From Neoaquamicrobium sediminum (GTDB lineage: Bacteria; Pseudomonadota; Alphaproteobacteria; Rhizobiales; Rhizobiaceae), in contig NZ_JABETK010000002.1 of NCBI RefSeq assembly GCF_013240295.1, positions 2,046,001 to 2,110,000 on the forward strand: a stretch of DNA of 64,000 bases. Direction: 5' to 3'. Of this stretch, positions 26,957-35,275 are shown in pieces; within the stretch, counting starts at the first letter, position 1; each line of letters starts with the position of its first letter. The translations under genes were made by a program, and so were the position numbers. The notes beneath the pieces were generated by a model that worked only from the letters and a program-made list of their open reading frames with translations, did not search any database and had not been told where the DNA came from.

Positions 26957-27475
26957 TTACGCGGCCCGCGCCATCGGCGCGGGCTTTGCCTTGCGGCCGG
27001 AAGCCTTGAGCACGCCGCTGGCGCCGTCAAGCACACCCTCGACCAGCTCCAGCGCCAGGAAGCGCTCACGCTCGTAGGGTCCGGGCATTGCGAGCTTGCC
27101 GGTCTTCTCGCTGGAGAAGCCGAAACGGCTGTAATACGCGGCATCGCCCACCAGCAGGATGGCGCTGTGGCCGAGCCGGGCAGCCTCGCCGATGGCATGG
27201 CGCATCAGCGCCGAACCGATCCCGGCAGACTTGACCGCAGGGTCGACGGCGAGCGGGCCGAGCAGAAGCGCGGCAGGACCGCCCTCGCCGGCGCGGACGT
27301 CCCACAGTCGCACCGTTCCCACCAGCGTGCCGTCGCCATCCTTCGCGACAAGGTCGAGCCCCTCCGAAGGCCTGCGGTCGCGGCGCAGCTTATCCGAAGA
27401 CTTGCGCCGGCGGCCCGGACCCATGGCACGATCAAGCAACGCTTCGCGGGCCGCCACATCGTCGGCGCGTTCCAT
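26957..27475 (-). CDS. GNAT family N-acetyltransferase
   Basis: This 172-residue protein has the GNAT acetyl-CoA loop: LGPLAVDPAVKSAGIGSALM (Q/RxxGxG/A-like) and the following AILLVGDAAYYSRFGF. It resembles YhbS-like acetyltransferases. It lies downstream of ornithine decarboxylase on the same strand, a pairing often seen in Rhizobiales, so a polyamine-related substrate is possible but unproven. The palindromic repeat at 27492-27610 lies 17 bases before the start. The N-terminus may have been altered by the repeat, since relatives usually have a few more residues. Confidence 0.75.
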   Translation of the reverse strand: MERADDVAAREALLDRAMGPGRRRKSSDKLRRDRRPSEGLDLVAKDGDGTLVGTVRLWDVRAGEGGPAALLLGPLAVDPAVKSAGIGSALMRHAIGEAARLGHSAILLVGDAAYYSRFGFSSEKTGKLAMPGPYERERFLALELVEGVLDGASGVLKASGRKAKPAPMARAA

Positions 27476-27491
27476 GCCGATGAGATAGGTG

Positions 27492-27610
27492 CCCCCTCAT
27501 CCGGCGTTCTGCGCGAGCCAGTATCCTCCCCGTGGGAAGAACAGGGCGCAATCGCCGCCGGCCTCTCCTCCCCCCGGGGAGAAGCGGGCGCAAAACGTCG
27601 GATGAGGGGG
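27492..27610. repeat. Second intergenic palindromic repeat, degenerate
   Basis: The ends (27492-27514 and 27588-27610) form a 23-base inverted repeat with two mismatches, beginning CCCCCTCATCCG. The interior contains further GC-rich inverted segments such as CTCCCCCCGGGGAG. The design matches rhizobial intergenic palindromes but differs in sequence from the copy at 22174. It lies between ornithine decarboxylase and the acetyltransferase gene. Confidence 0.8.
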
Positions 27611-27745
27611 TGATCATGCCGGCATCGGCCAGCAGATTCATGAAGTCCATCTCTGCAATCCTTCACAAGCGGACATCAATTCCACGAGCAATGCCGGGCG
27701 GGCGCATGCGCCCGCCGCAGCAGGATTTGAGGCAGGCTCGCTGCC

Positions 27746-28879
27746 TCAGATCACGTAGGATCGCAGGGGTTCGAAGCCGTTGAACGCCACTGCCGAATAG
27801 GTGGTGGTGTAGGCTCCGGTGCCTTCGATCAGCACCTCGTCGCCGATCGTCAGCGACAGCGGCAGCGGATAGGGCGTCTTCTCGTACATCACGTCGGCGG
27901 AATCGCAGGTCGGACCGGCGAGCACGCAGGGCGCGACTTCGCCGCCGTCATGCGGCGTCACGATCGGATAGCGGATCGCCTCGTCCATCGTTTCGGCAAG
28001 CCCGCCGAACTTGCCGATGTCGAGATAGACCCAGCGCACATTGTCGTTGTCGGCCTTGCGCGAGATCAGCACGACTTCCGACTTGATGACACCGGCATTG
28101 CCGACCATGCCGCGGCCCGGTTCGATGATGGTCTCGGGCAGGCGATTGCCGAAGTGGCGCGACAGCGCGCCGAAAATGGCTTCGCCATAGGCCTGCGCGG
28201 TCGGCACATCCTTGAGGTAACGGGTCGGGAAGCCGCCGCCCATGTTGACCATGCGCAGCACGATGCCTTCCTCGGCAAGCGTCGCGAACACGGCCTTGGC
28301 ATCGCCCAGCGCCTTGTCCCAGGCCGACAGGTCGGTCTGCTGCGAACCCACATGGAAGGAAACGCCATAGGCGTCGAGGCCAAGCGCATGGGCGTGGCGC
28401 AACACGTCGATGGCCATGGCCGGCACGCAACCGAACTTGCGCGACAGCGGCCACTCGGCGCCCTCGCCGTCGGTCAGCACGCGGCAGAACACCTGTGCGC
28501 CGGGCGCTGCCCGCGACACCTTCTCGACCTCCTCGACGCAGTCGACGGCAAAGAGCCGGACGCCGAGCTCGAAGGCGCGCGCGATGTCGCGCTCTTTCTT
28601 GATGGTGTTGCCGAAGCTGATTCGTTCGGCGGGCGCGCCGGCATCCATCGCCATCTCGATCTCGGCGACCGAAGCAGTGTCGAAGGACGAACCGAGGCCT
28701 GCGAGCAGGCGCAGGATTTCCGGCGCCGGGTTTGCCTTGACGGCGTAGTAGATCTTCGAGCTCGGCAGGGCGCGCTCGAAGGCGTGGAAATTGTCGCTCA
28801 CGACATCGAGGTCGACGACCAGGCAGGGGCCGGCCGGACGTCGGGTGGCGAGGAAGTCGAGGATACGCTGCGTGGCCAT
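27746..28879 (-). CDS. odc: Ornithine (or lysine/ornithine) decarboxylase, alanine-racemase fold
   Basis: This 377-residue PLP enzyme makes putrescine from ornithine. The PLP lysine is in YYAVKANPAPE, the phosphate-binding loop in MVNMGGGFPTRY and IIEPGRGMVGNAG, and the partner active-site cysteine in LAGPTCDSADV. Length and motifs fit the fold III decarboxylases of Rhizobiales, some of which also accept lysine. The ATG at 28879 has GGAG upstream. A gap of over 500 bases with strong hairpins precedes it. Together with homospermidine synthase at 55396 it completes a putrescine-to-homospermidine route. Confidence 0.92.
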   Translation of the reverse strand: MATQRILDFLATRRPAGPCLVVDLDVVSDNFHAFERALPSSKIYYAVKANPAPEILRLLAGLGSSFDTASVAEIEMAMDAGAPAERISFGNTIKKERDIARAFELGVRLFAVDCVEEVEKVSRAAPGAQVFCRVLTDGEGAEWPLSRKFGCVPAMAIDVLRHAHALGLDAYGVSFHVGSQQTDLSAWDKALGDAKAVFATLAEEGIVLRMVNMGGGFPTRYLKDVPTAQAYGEAIFGALSRHFGNRLPETIIEPGRGMVGNAGVIKSEVVLISRKADNDNVRWVYLDIGKFGGLAETMDEAIRYPIVTPHDGGEVAPCVLAGPTCDSADVMYEKTPYPLPLSLTIGDEVLIEGTGAYTTTYSAVAFNGFEPLRSYVI

Positions 28880-29311
28880 GGGTTTCTCCGATCGCGGCGC
28901 AAGCCGCTTCATCTCAAGCTCCCGTCTTCGGCGCGCGGCCACGGACGGGCGGTGGACAAAGGGCGCGATGCGTCGGCTCAGGGTCCAGCCGGTGGAGTCA
29001 CCGGACCATGAAAACGCGCGTCACGCGGCGGTGAGCCATCGCCTTGCGGCGGTTGCTCGCTTTGTCTGCCTCAGCTTTGGAGAAACCCTCCGCACTGCCG
29101 GCAATGAAGGTGTGCCTCTTCAGTAACCCCGGTCTTTGGACGACCGGCAGAACACCAGAAAGGCCCGCACCGTCGTTGCTTCAAGGTGTCCTCGGTTCAG
29201 GCGGTTGGCCGTCTGACCGACTGGAGTGGTTGGCTCCAGGTACCTTACCGTTTTCCTCACCGAACGAGGGGACGGCGGACACCCACAGGCACGTGCGACT
29301 TTGGGCAAGCG
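28880..29311 (-). promoter_or_regulatory. Long structured 5' leader of ornithine decarboxylase, speF-motif candidate
   Basis: No gene is convincing between the decarboxylase start and 29414. The minus strand here has several strong hairpins, including CCGGTG/CACCGG (28989-28994 with 28999-29004, four-base loop, inside a longer GGTCC/GGACC stem) and CCGGTC/GACCGG (29129-29134 with 29142-29147). Alphaproteobacterial ornithine decarboxylase genes are known to carry the speF RNA motif in this position. I have not matched the published consensus base by base, so the identity is an inference from gene, taxon, length and structure. Confidence 0.5.
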
Positions 29312-29312
29312 C

Positions 29313-29341
29313 GATATATGGATAAGTGCTGTCATAATCAA
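29313..29341 (-). promoter_or_regulatory. Probable promoter of the ornithine decarboxylase leader
   Basis: On the minus strand TTGATT (29336-29341) is followed by a 17-base spacer and TATATC (29313-29318). Both boxes are near consensus. Starting here, the mRNA would have a leader of about 430 bases. Confidence 0.45.
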
Positions 29342-29414
29342 CGGATTTTTCGGGTTCGCTTGAAAAAACTCTGCGTTGAACGAAGCTGCGCTCACTGTTT
29401 CCAAAGGTCGAACA

Positions 29415-30610
29415 ATGTCTCCAACCGACGATCCCTTCAACGCGTTCCTCGATCATTCCGATGCGCCGGTCGCCAATGCGTCGGACGGCCCGCTTGCGGG
29501 CCTGACGCTTGCGGTGAAGGACATCTACGATATTGCGGGCCAGCGCACGGGTGGCGGGAATCCGCAGAAGCTTGCCGAGGCTCCCGTCGCCGAGACGACG
29601 GCACCTTCGATCCAGCGCCTGCTGGATGCGGGCGCCCGATTCGTCGGCCGCACGCAGACGGATGAACTGACATTCTCCTTGATGGGCCAGAATGCCCACT
29701 ACCCGGAGCCCGTGAACCCGGCCGCACCCGACCGCGTCACCGGCGGTTCGTCTTCCGGCTCCGCCGCGGCAGTGGCCGGCGGGCTCGCCGACATCGCGAT
29801 CGGTTCGGATACCGGGGCTCCATCCGTGCACCGGCGAGCTTCTGCGGCCTCATCGGCCTTCGACCCACCCATGGCGTCATCTCGCTCGACCGTGCAATGC
29901 CGCTCGCGCCTTCCTTCGATACGTTCGGCTGGTTCGCAAGGGACATCGCCACCTACGAACGCGTGGCCAATGTGATGCTGCCTGCCGACAACACCACACG
30001 ACAGCATCACTTTCTCAACCTGGCATCACTGGACGCCCTAACGCTTGGCGACAGGGAAGCGACGGAATATGCGCGCATGGTGGACATTATCGCCGCCACG
30101 CTTGATGTTCCCCGCGAGGCGCCGCCTCTCGTGCAGGAGATTGACGATCTCTACTGGTCGTTCCGCAAGCTCCAGGCCTACGAAGCATGGGCCACCCATG
30201 GCGCCTGGATTTCGGCGAGTGAGCGGGGGCTCGGTCCCGGCGTGAAGGAGCGTTTCGAGTTCGGTTCGAAGGTAACGGACGCGACGGCCTCGGAAGAATC
30301 GGGAAAGCGGGACGCCTTCCGCGACGAACTCGCCGAACTGCTCGGCGACGACGGCATCCTCTTGCTTCCAACGGTGCCGGGAGCAGCGCCGCGCAAGGAT
30401 CTCGGCTTCGACGATCTTCAGGCCTATCGCGAGCGCGCCTTGCGCCTGCTGTGTCTGTCCGGCCTCTCGGGCTTTCCGCAGATCACCGTTCCTCTGGGCA
30501 CGGTCGATGGCGCTCCGTTCGGCATCTCGCTGCTTGGCCCGGCGGGAGCCGACCGGCAATTGATCGAACTCGCCCGCACCATCCTTACCGCCGCCGGAGA
30601 GCGTGGATAA
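29415..30610 (+). CDS. Amidase signature family hydrolase (frameshifted in this sequence)
   Basis: This enzyme hydrolyses amides through a Ser-cisSer-Lys triad. The lysine is K35 in LTLAVKDIYDIAG and the first serine is in TGGSSSGSAAAVAGG. The nucleophile motif should be GSDTGGSIRAP. The frame breaks exactly there, in a G run at 29814-29817 that needs one more G; the frame then reads SIRAPASFCGLIGLRPTHGV. The repaired length is about 398 residues, like small amidases annotated near LysR genes. The stop overlaps the ATG of the lysR gene (TAATG). The substrate is unknown. Confidence 0.85.
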
Positions 30611-31509
30611 TGGATACGCTCACCCGCATGCGCGCCTTCATCGAGGTGGTGGAGGCAGAGGGCTTCTCGGCGGCGGCACGCAAGATCGGGCGCTCGAAGG
30701 CGCTGCTGTCCAAATATGTCCGCGAACTTGAAGACGAGCTCGGCGCCCTGCTCCTCAACCGGACCACGCGGCAGTTCTCGCTGACAGAGGCCGGGCACAC
30801 CTACTACAAGCGCGCTTCCGAGATTGTGCGCGAAATCGACAGTCTTGCGGACACGGTTCGCGATTCGTCGGGCGACGTGCGGGGACGCATCAAGATCACG
30901 GCGCCGCGCACATTCTCCGATGCCCCGATCGGCCATTCACTGATCGATTTCGCCAAGGCCTATCCCGACATCGTGCTCGATGTGCATCTCGACGACCGTT
31001 TCGTCGATCTGGTCGAAGAGGGCTTCGATCTGGCGATCCGTATCACGCGGCTGGAGGATTCCTCGATGATCGCGCGCCGGCTTGCGCCTTTCGCGCTGAA
31101 CATCTGCGCCTCGCCTGCCTTTCTCGAAAAACACGGCAAACCGGAAAAGCCGCAGGACCTTGCCCGCATGCCGTGCATCATCGACACCAACGGCCGGTGG
31201 CTCTCCAACTGGCCGTTCATGCGCGAGAACGGCGAGATGTTCTCGGTGGCGGTCTCCGGCCCGCTGGAGGCCAACAGCCCGCTGACGACGCGTGCCGCCG
31301 CTATCGCCGGCCTGGGGTTTGCCCCGCTTCCGGATTTTATTGCCGCCCCCGCGCTGGAAAGCGGCCAGCTCGTGACGGTCCTGGAAGAATGGGTACCGCG
31401 CGGCGGCGGCATCTTTGCGGTGTACCCGCATCGGCGCTACCTGCCTGCCAAGATCAGGGTATTCGTCGACTTTCTGGCCCAGTGGTTCAAGCAGCATGAA
31501 CAGGATTGA
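30610..31509 (+). CDS. LysR family transcriptional regulator
   Basis: This 299-residue protein has the N-terminal helix-turn-helix (MRAFIEVVEAEGFSAAARKIGRSKALLSKYVRELE in two adjoining helices, residues 7-41) and a LysR effector domain from about residue 90. The start overlaps the amidase stop, so both come from one transcript, which is unusual for LysR genes that mostly face their targets. It may regulate the amidase or a distant gene. The full length is normal. Confidence 0.88.
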   Translation: MDTLTRMRAFIEVVEAEGFSAAARKIGRSKALLSKYVRELEDELGALLLNRTTRQFSLTEAGHTYYKRASEIVREIDSLADTVRDSSGDVRGRIKITAPRTFSDAPIGHSLIDFAKAYPDIVLDVHLDDRFVDLVEEGFDLAIRITRLEDSSMIARRLAPFALNICASPAFLEKHGKPEKPQDLARMPCIIDTNGRWLSNWPFMRENGEMFSVAVSGPLEANSPLTTRAAAIAGLGFAPLPDFIAAPALESGQLVTVLEEWVPRGGGIFAVYPHRRYLPAKIRVFVDFLAQWFKQHEQD

Positions 31510-31593
31510 TTCTACGGAACAAATACGTGCGGATGTCCCATTTTTGCCCGCTTTATGATGATGCTCGGGCGCACCGGAGAGGGTGGGTCAGCC

Positions 31594-32262
31594 GTGCACT
31601 GCAGAATCAGCAAGCGAACATTGCCGGCCGCTGTTGCGGCGCTGTGCGTTTCGGGCGCAGCCCCTGCTCTGGCGCACCCCCATGTCTTCGCCGAAGCGAA
31701 CCTTGAAGTCGCAATCGATGCGGATCGCAACGTCGTCGCGCTGCGCCACGTCTGGCGTTTCGACGATCTCTTCTCCAGCACCGTGCTTCTGGAATTCGAT
31801 AAGAACGCCGACCTCGTACTCGACAACGCAGAACTTGAGGAAGTCGGCGCGGTCATTCATGAATCGCTTGCCGAGTTCAACTATTTCCAGATCGTCACCG
31901 CTGGCGGCAAGGAAGTGGACATGGTTGCGCCGGACCGCATCATGGCGAATTACGAAGACAACCAGCTCATCATTCTGTTCGAATCACGCCCTGCAGAACC
32001 GCTGCATCTCGATGGCCAGCTCGATTTCGGCGTCTACGACCCGACCTTCTACACCGCGATCGACTTTTACGAAGACAAGAACCTGGTGGTTGCCGATCTT
32101 CCGGAAAGCTGCATCCGCACAGTCGTTCGCCCCAATCCGGATGAAGCCATCGCGATGAATCAACAGTCGCTCACCGAGGCGTTCTTCAACGACCCGTCCA
32201 ACAACGACTATTCCAAGCTTTTCGCGACCCGACTCGAACTGAAGTGCTCCGGAGAGGGATGA
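31594..32262 (+). CDS. DUF1007 family periplasmic protein of a nickel/cobalt transport pair
   Basis: This 222-residue exported protein has a signal peptide ending ALA, directly followed by HPHVFAEANLEV, the typical DUF1007 start where the mature N-terminal His-Pro-His could bind metal. EF-hand-like DKNADLVLDNAELEEVG recalls a calcium site. I favour the GTG at 31594 with GGAGAGGG upstream; an ATG at 31555 would give a longer, less typical signal peptide. It overlaps the NicO transporter gene by ATGA, the standard pairing of this family. Confidence 0.8.
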   Translation: MHCRISKRTLPAAVAALCVSGAAPALAHPHVFAEANLEVAIDADRNVVALRHVWRFDDLFSSTVLLEFDKNADLVLDNAELEEVGAVIHESLAEFNYFQIVTAGGKEVDMVAPDRIMANYEDNQLIILFESRPAEPLHLDGQLDFGVYDPTFYTAIDFYEDKNLVVADLPESCIRTVVRPNPDEAIAMNQQSLTEAFFNDPSNNDYSKLFATRLELKCSGEG

Positions 32263-33332
32263 CCGGCGTGAAAAAGACGACCACCCGCATAGTCTTCGCG
32301 CTGTTGGCGCTGACCTTCATCCTTACCCATTTCGCAGGCCTTGCGCATGCGCAAAGCTCGCTCGGCATCGGAGCGAACGAGGCAACCCTGCCGTCAACCG
32401 GTCTGTTTGCAGGCCTGCTGAACTGGATCAACGCGCAGCAACAAGGCTTTTACCGCTCGCTTACCGGAGCCTTGCGGTCGATGCGCGACGGCGGCGGTGG
32501 TTTGTGGATTCTTGTCGGCCTTTCCTTCGCTTACGGCGTGTTCCATGCCGCCGGTCCGGGCCACGGCAAGGCGGTCATCTCCTCCTACATGCTCGCCAAC
32601 GAGGTTGCCCTGCGGCGCGGCGTGATGCTGTCTTTCGTTTCCGCCATGCTCCAGGCGTTGTCGGCAATTGCCATCATGGGCGCCGTTTTCCTGGTCCTGC
32701 GCGGGACGGCGATCTCGATGACCGACGCAACGCGTTTCCTCGAGATCGTGAGCTATGTGCTGGTGACAGGTTTCGGCGCCTGGCTGTTGTGGCGCAAGGC
32801 TGGCCCATATCTGCGTGGCTTGTTGTTCGGCAATCCGGCCCACAGCCTTTCATCGGCCGCCCATGCACATACCGATAACCACCACCATGACCATGGACAT
32901 CACCATCACGATCATCACCACGAGCACCATGGTCACCACCACGCGCATGGCGAGGTCTGTTCGACCTGCGGCCATGCCCACGCGCCCGACCCGAAGCTGA
33001 TCGCAGGTGAGCATTTCAACTGGAAAACCGCCTGGGCGGCTGTCGTTGCCGTGGGTCTGCGCCCCTGCACCGGCGCGCTGATCGTGCTGTCCTTCGCTTT
33101 CCTCAACGGTCTCTGGTTCGGCGGCATCGTCTCGGTCTTCGCCATGGCGATCGGCACCGCGATCACGGTGTCGGCGCTGGCCATCATGGCGGTTACGGCG
33201 AAGAACTGGGCCGTTGCCTATGCAGGCGACGGACGCACCGGAAACCGGGTGCTCGGCTTGATCGAGATTGCCGGCGCCGGCTTCGTGTTCCTGCTCGGCC
33301 TTACGTTGCTGATGGCTGCGCTCTCAGTCTGA
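32259..33332 (+). CDS. NicO/RcnA family nickel-cobalt transporter
   Basis: This 357-residue membrane protein should export Ni2+ or Co2+. After a signal-like segment it has about six membrane helices. The family motif HAAGPGHGKAVISSY follows near residue 100, and a second one is GLRPCTGALIVLSFAF near residue 270. Between them is a cytoplasmic loop dense in histidine (about residues 205-240), followed by EVCSTCGHAHAPD with a CxxC pair. The ATG at 32259 overlaps the DUF1007 stop. No RcnR-type repressor is nearby. The 3' end overlaps the convergent dehydrogenase gene by nine bases. Confidence 0.88.
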   Translation: MTGVKKTTTRIVFALLALTFILTHFAGLAHAQSSLGIGANEATLPSTGLFAGLLNWINAQQQGFYRSLTGALRSMRDGGGGLWILVGLSFAYGVFHAAGPGHGKAVISSYMLANEVALRRGVMLSFVSAMLQALSAIAIMGAVFLVLRGTAISMTDATRFLEIVSYVLVTGFGAWLLWRKAGPYLRGLLFGNPAHSLSSAAHAHTDNHHHDHGHHHHDHHHEHHGHHHAHGEVCSTCGHAHAPDPKLIAGEHFNWKTAWAAVVAVGLRPCTGALIVLSFAFLNGLWFGGIVSVFAMAIGTAITVSALAIMAVTAKNWAVAYAGDGRTGNRVLGLIEIAGAGFVFLLGLTLLMAALSV

Positions 33333-34289
33333 GAGCTCATCCTCGATGTGCGCGCGAATGATCTCGTCGAAGCTCGTTTCGGCCTTGAAACCGAGTTCGC
33401 CCGCACGGCGCGCCTCGAACCGCGTAGGCCAATTCTTGACCAGCGCCCACACGGCTTCGTCTGGCTCCTCCCGGATCAAGTCAACCGCATCCTGACCGGC
33501 CACGCGACGCAGCGCCTCGATCTGCTCGCCGACCGAAACGCCGACGCCCGGCAAAGTGATATTGCGGCGCGGCCCGACCCGATCGCCATCAAGACCAGCC
33601 GCATGAATGAGGAAACCCACTGCCGAACGCGGGCTTGCGTGGGTATGAACCACGTCCCGCGGCACGGGCAGAACCGCCGGCAAGCCTACCAACGGCTCGC
33701 GGATGATGTTGGAGAAGAAGCCGGAAGCCGCCTTGTTCGGCTTACCCGGTCGCACGCAGATCGTCGGGAACCGGAGACCGATCCCGTCGAAGAAGCCACG
33801 CCGGCTGTAATCGTTGAGCAGCGCTTCCGACATCAGCTTCTGCGTGCCGTATGAAGTGAGCGGAACCGTGTGGAAATCGTCGGGAATCACCTCTGGATAG
33901 GGACCGCCATAGACGGCGATCGACGAGGTGAAGACGACGCGCGGCGCGTTGCCGGCCTGTCGGATCGCATCGAACAACGCGCGGGTGCCGTCGAGGTTGA
34001 CGCGGTAGCCGAGTTCGAGATTGACCTCCGCCTCGCCCGACACCACGCCGGCCAGGTGAAATACCAGATCCGGCTGCGGAGCGACGAGCGCGGTTGCCGC
34101 CCCTTCGGCGGCAAGGTCTCCGACATGCACGGTCACATGCATCGCCGGCGACGACATCGCCTCGAACGGCGTCACGTCGTGTAGATCGAGCGCAGCAATG
34201 GTCCTGCCGGCAACGGAGCCGTCTTCCATCAGACGCTTGGTCAGCTTGCGGCCGACCATCCCGGCCGCACCCGTCACCAGCACGCGCAT
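33324..34289 (-). CDS. denD: NAD-dependent epimerase/dehydratase family, D-erythronate dehydrogenase-like
   Basis: This 321-residue protein is an extended SDR. It has GAAGMVGRKL for NAD binding, HLAGVVSGEAE and TSSIAVYGG, and the active-site YGTQK pair. The pattern IGLRFPTICVRPGKPNKAASGFFSNIIREPL is typical of the DenD group, which oxidises D-erythronate to 2-oxo-tetronate. The partner kinase and aldolase genes of that pathway are not in the window, so the symbol is provisional. It is the last gene of a three-gene minus-strand set beginning at 35262. Confidence 0.75.
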   Translation of the reverse strand: MRVLVTGAAGMVGRKLTKRLMEDGSVAGRTIAALDLHDVTPFEAMSSPAMHVTVHVGDLAAEGAATALVAPQPDLVFHLAGVVSGEAEVNLELGYRVNLDGTRALFDAIRQAGNAPRVVFTSSIAVYGGPYPEVIPDDFHTVPLTSYGTQKLMSEALLNDYSRRGFFDGIGLRFPTICVRPGKPNKAASGFFSNIIREPLVGLPAVLPVPRDVVHTHASPRSAVGFLIHAAGLDGDRVGPRRNITLPGVGVSVGEQIEALRRVAGQDAVDLIREEPDEAVWALVKNWPTRFEARRAGELGFKAETSFDEIIRAHIEDELSD

Positions 34290-34291
34290 GG

Positions 34292-34504
34292 CTACTCCTC
34301 CCCGTTGCCGTTCCGTTTGCTGCGCCCACGCAGCCAGAACACGCCGAAGAAGGCAAGCACGAATGCCACCGCGAGTATGCCGCCGATGATGGGCGAGGCT
34401 TCACCGGCGGCCAGCATCAGCGTCGGCATGTAGAACGCGACGATGCCGAACCCGACCAGTATGACCGCGGCAGCGATCGCCGCGTTGCGCGTGTCCCGAT
34501 CCAT
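34292..34504 (-). CDS. Small two-helix membrane protein, unknown function
   Basis: This 70-residue protein has two hydrophobic helices (about residues 8-31 and 38-58) and a positively charged C-terminus (RGRSKRNG). It is coupled to the SDR gene before it by a TGATG overlap and sits two bases before the denD-like gene. I recognise no family. A small membrane subunit in this position might simply be co-transcribed. Confidence 0.6.
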   Translation of the reverse strand: MDRDTRNAAIAAAVILVGFGIVAFYMPTLMLAAGEASPIIGGILAVAFVLAFFGVFWLRGRSKRNGNGEE

Positions 34505-35262
34505 CAGTTTGTCAAACCGCCGTCGACCGGGATCGCGGTTCCGGTAGTGAAGGCCGATTCATCGCCTGCGAGATAGACGGCGAGCGCGGCGATCTCCGAT
34601 GCTTCACCAACGCGCCCCATCGGCTGGCGCGCCACGAACATCTCGAGCGCCTTATCCTTGCCGCCGACTGACTGGCCGAGTTCCTCGACGCGCTCCTCCC
34701 ATGACGGCGACCGCACGGTGCCGGGGCAGATCGCGTTGCAGCGCACGCCCTTGGTGACGAAGTCCATCGCAACGGCCTTGGTGAGGCCGATCACCGCTGC
34801 CTTGGAAGCCCCGTAGGCGTAGCGGTTAGGCACCGCCTTCAGCGAAGACGCGCAGGATGACAGGTTGATGATCGAGCCCGACGAGCCGGTTTCCCTGGCC
34901 CGCTCCAGCATGCCGGGCAGGAATGCGCGGATCGTGCGGTGCATAGCCTTGACGTTGAGGTCGAAGGAAAAATCCCAGTCCTTTTCCTCGCAATCGAGCA
35001 CGGTGCCGTGATGCACGTAACCGGCGACGTTCACCAGAATGTCGATCGAACCAACCTTGGCAGCGTAGGCGTCAACGGCGCGGGTGGAGAGCACGTTGAG
35101 CTTGCCCTTCTTCGCCCGTGCCAGACCTTCGAGCTTTGCGCGGTCGACATCGGTCGCGTAGACGGTGGCGCCTTCCTTCACGAAGGCTTCGGCGATAGCG
35201 CGCCCGATCCCCTGCCCCGCTGCGGTCACCACCGCGATCTTGCCCTTGAGCCTTCCAGCCAT
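34504..35262 (-). CDS. SDR oxidoreductase similar to BDH2/DHRS6
   Basis: This 252-residue classical SDR has TAAGQGIGRAIA, NVAGYVHHGTVLDCEEKDW, SSCASS and the YGASK catalytic pair. The VHHGTVLDCEEKDWDFS stretch is a hallmark shared with DHRS6 (BDH2) and with bacterial 2-keto-3-deoxy-sugar-acid dehydrogenases. Its partner, a D-erythronate-dehydrogenase-like gene, points to sugar-acid or hydroxy-acid metabolism. The substrate is open. GGGAGAG lies upstream of the ATG at 35262. Confidence 0.82.
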   Translation of the reverse strand: MAGRLKGKIAVVTAAGQGIGRAIAEAFVKEGATVYATDVDRAKLEGLARAKKGKLNVLSTRAVDAYAAKVGSIDILVNVAGYVHHGTVLDCEEKDWDFSFDLNVKAMHRTIRAFLPGMLERARETGSSGSIINLSSCASSLKAVPNRYAYGASKAAVIGLTKAVAMDFVTKGVRCNAICPGTVRSPSWEERVEELGQSVGGKDKALEMFVARQPMGRVGEASEIAALAVYLAGDESAFTTGTAIPVDGGLTN

Positions 35263-35275
35263 TCGACTTCTCTCC

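Noticed and set aside
29044..29325. A 93-codon gene in the gap before the amidase
   Set aside because: It has no ribosome site, domain or codon bias, and the opposite strand is better explained as the decarboxylase leader.
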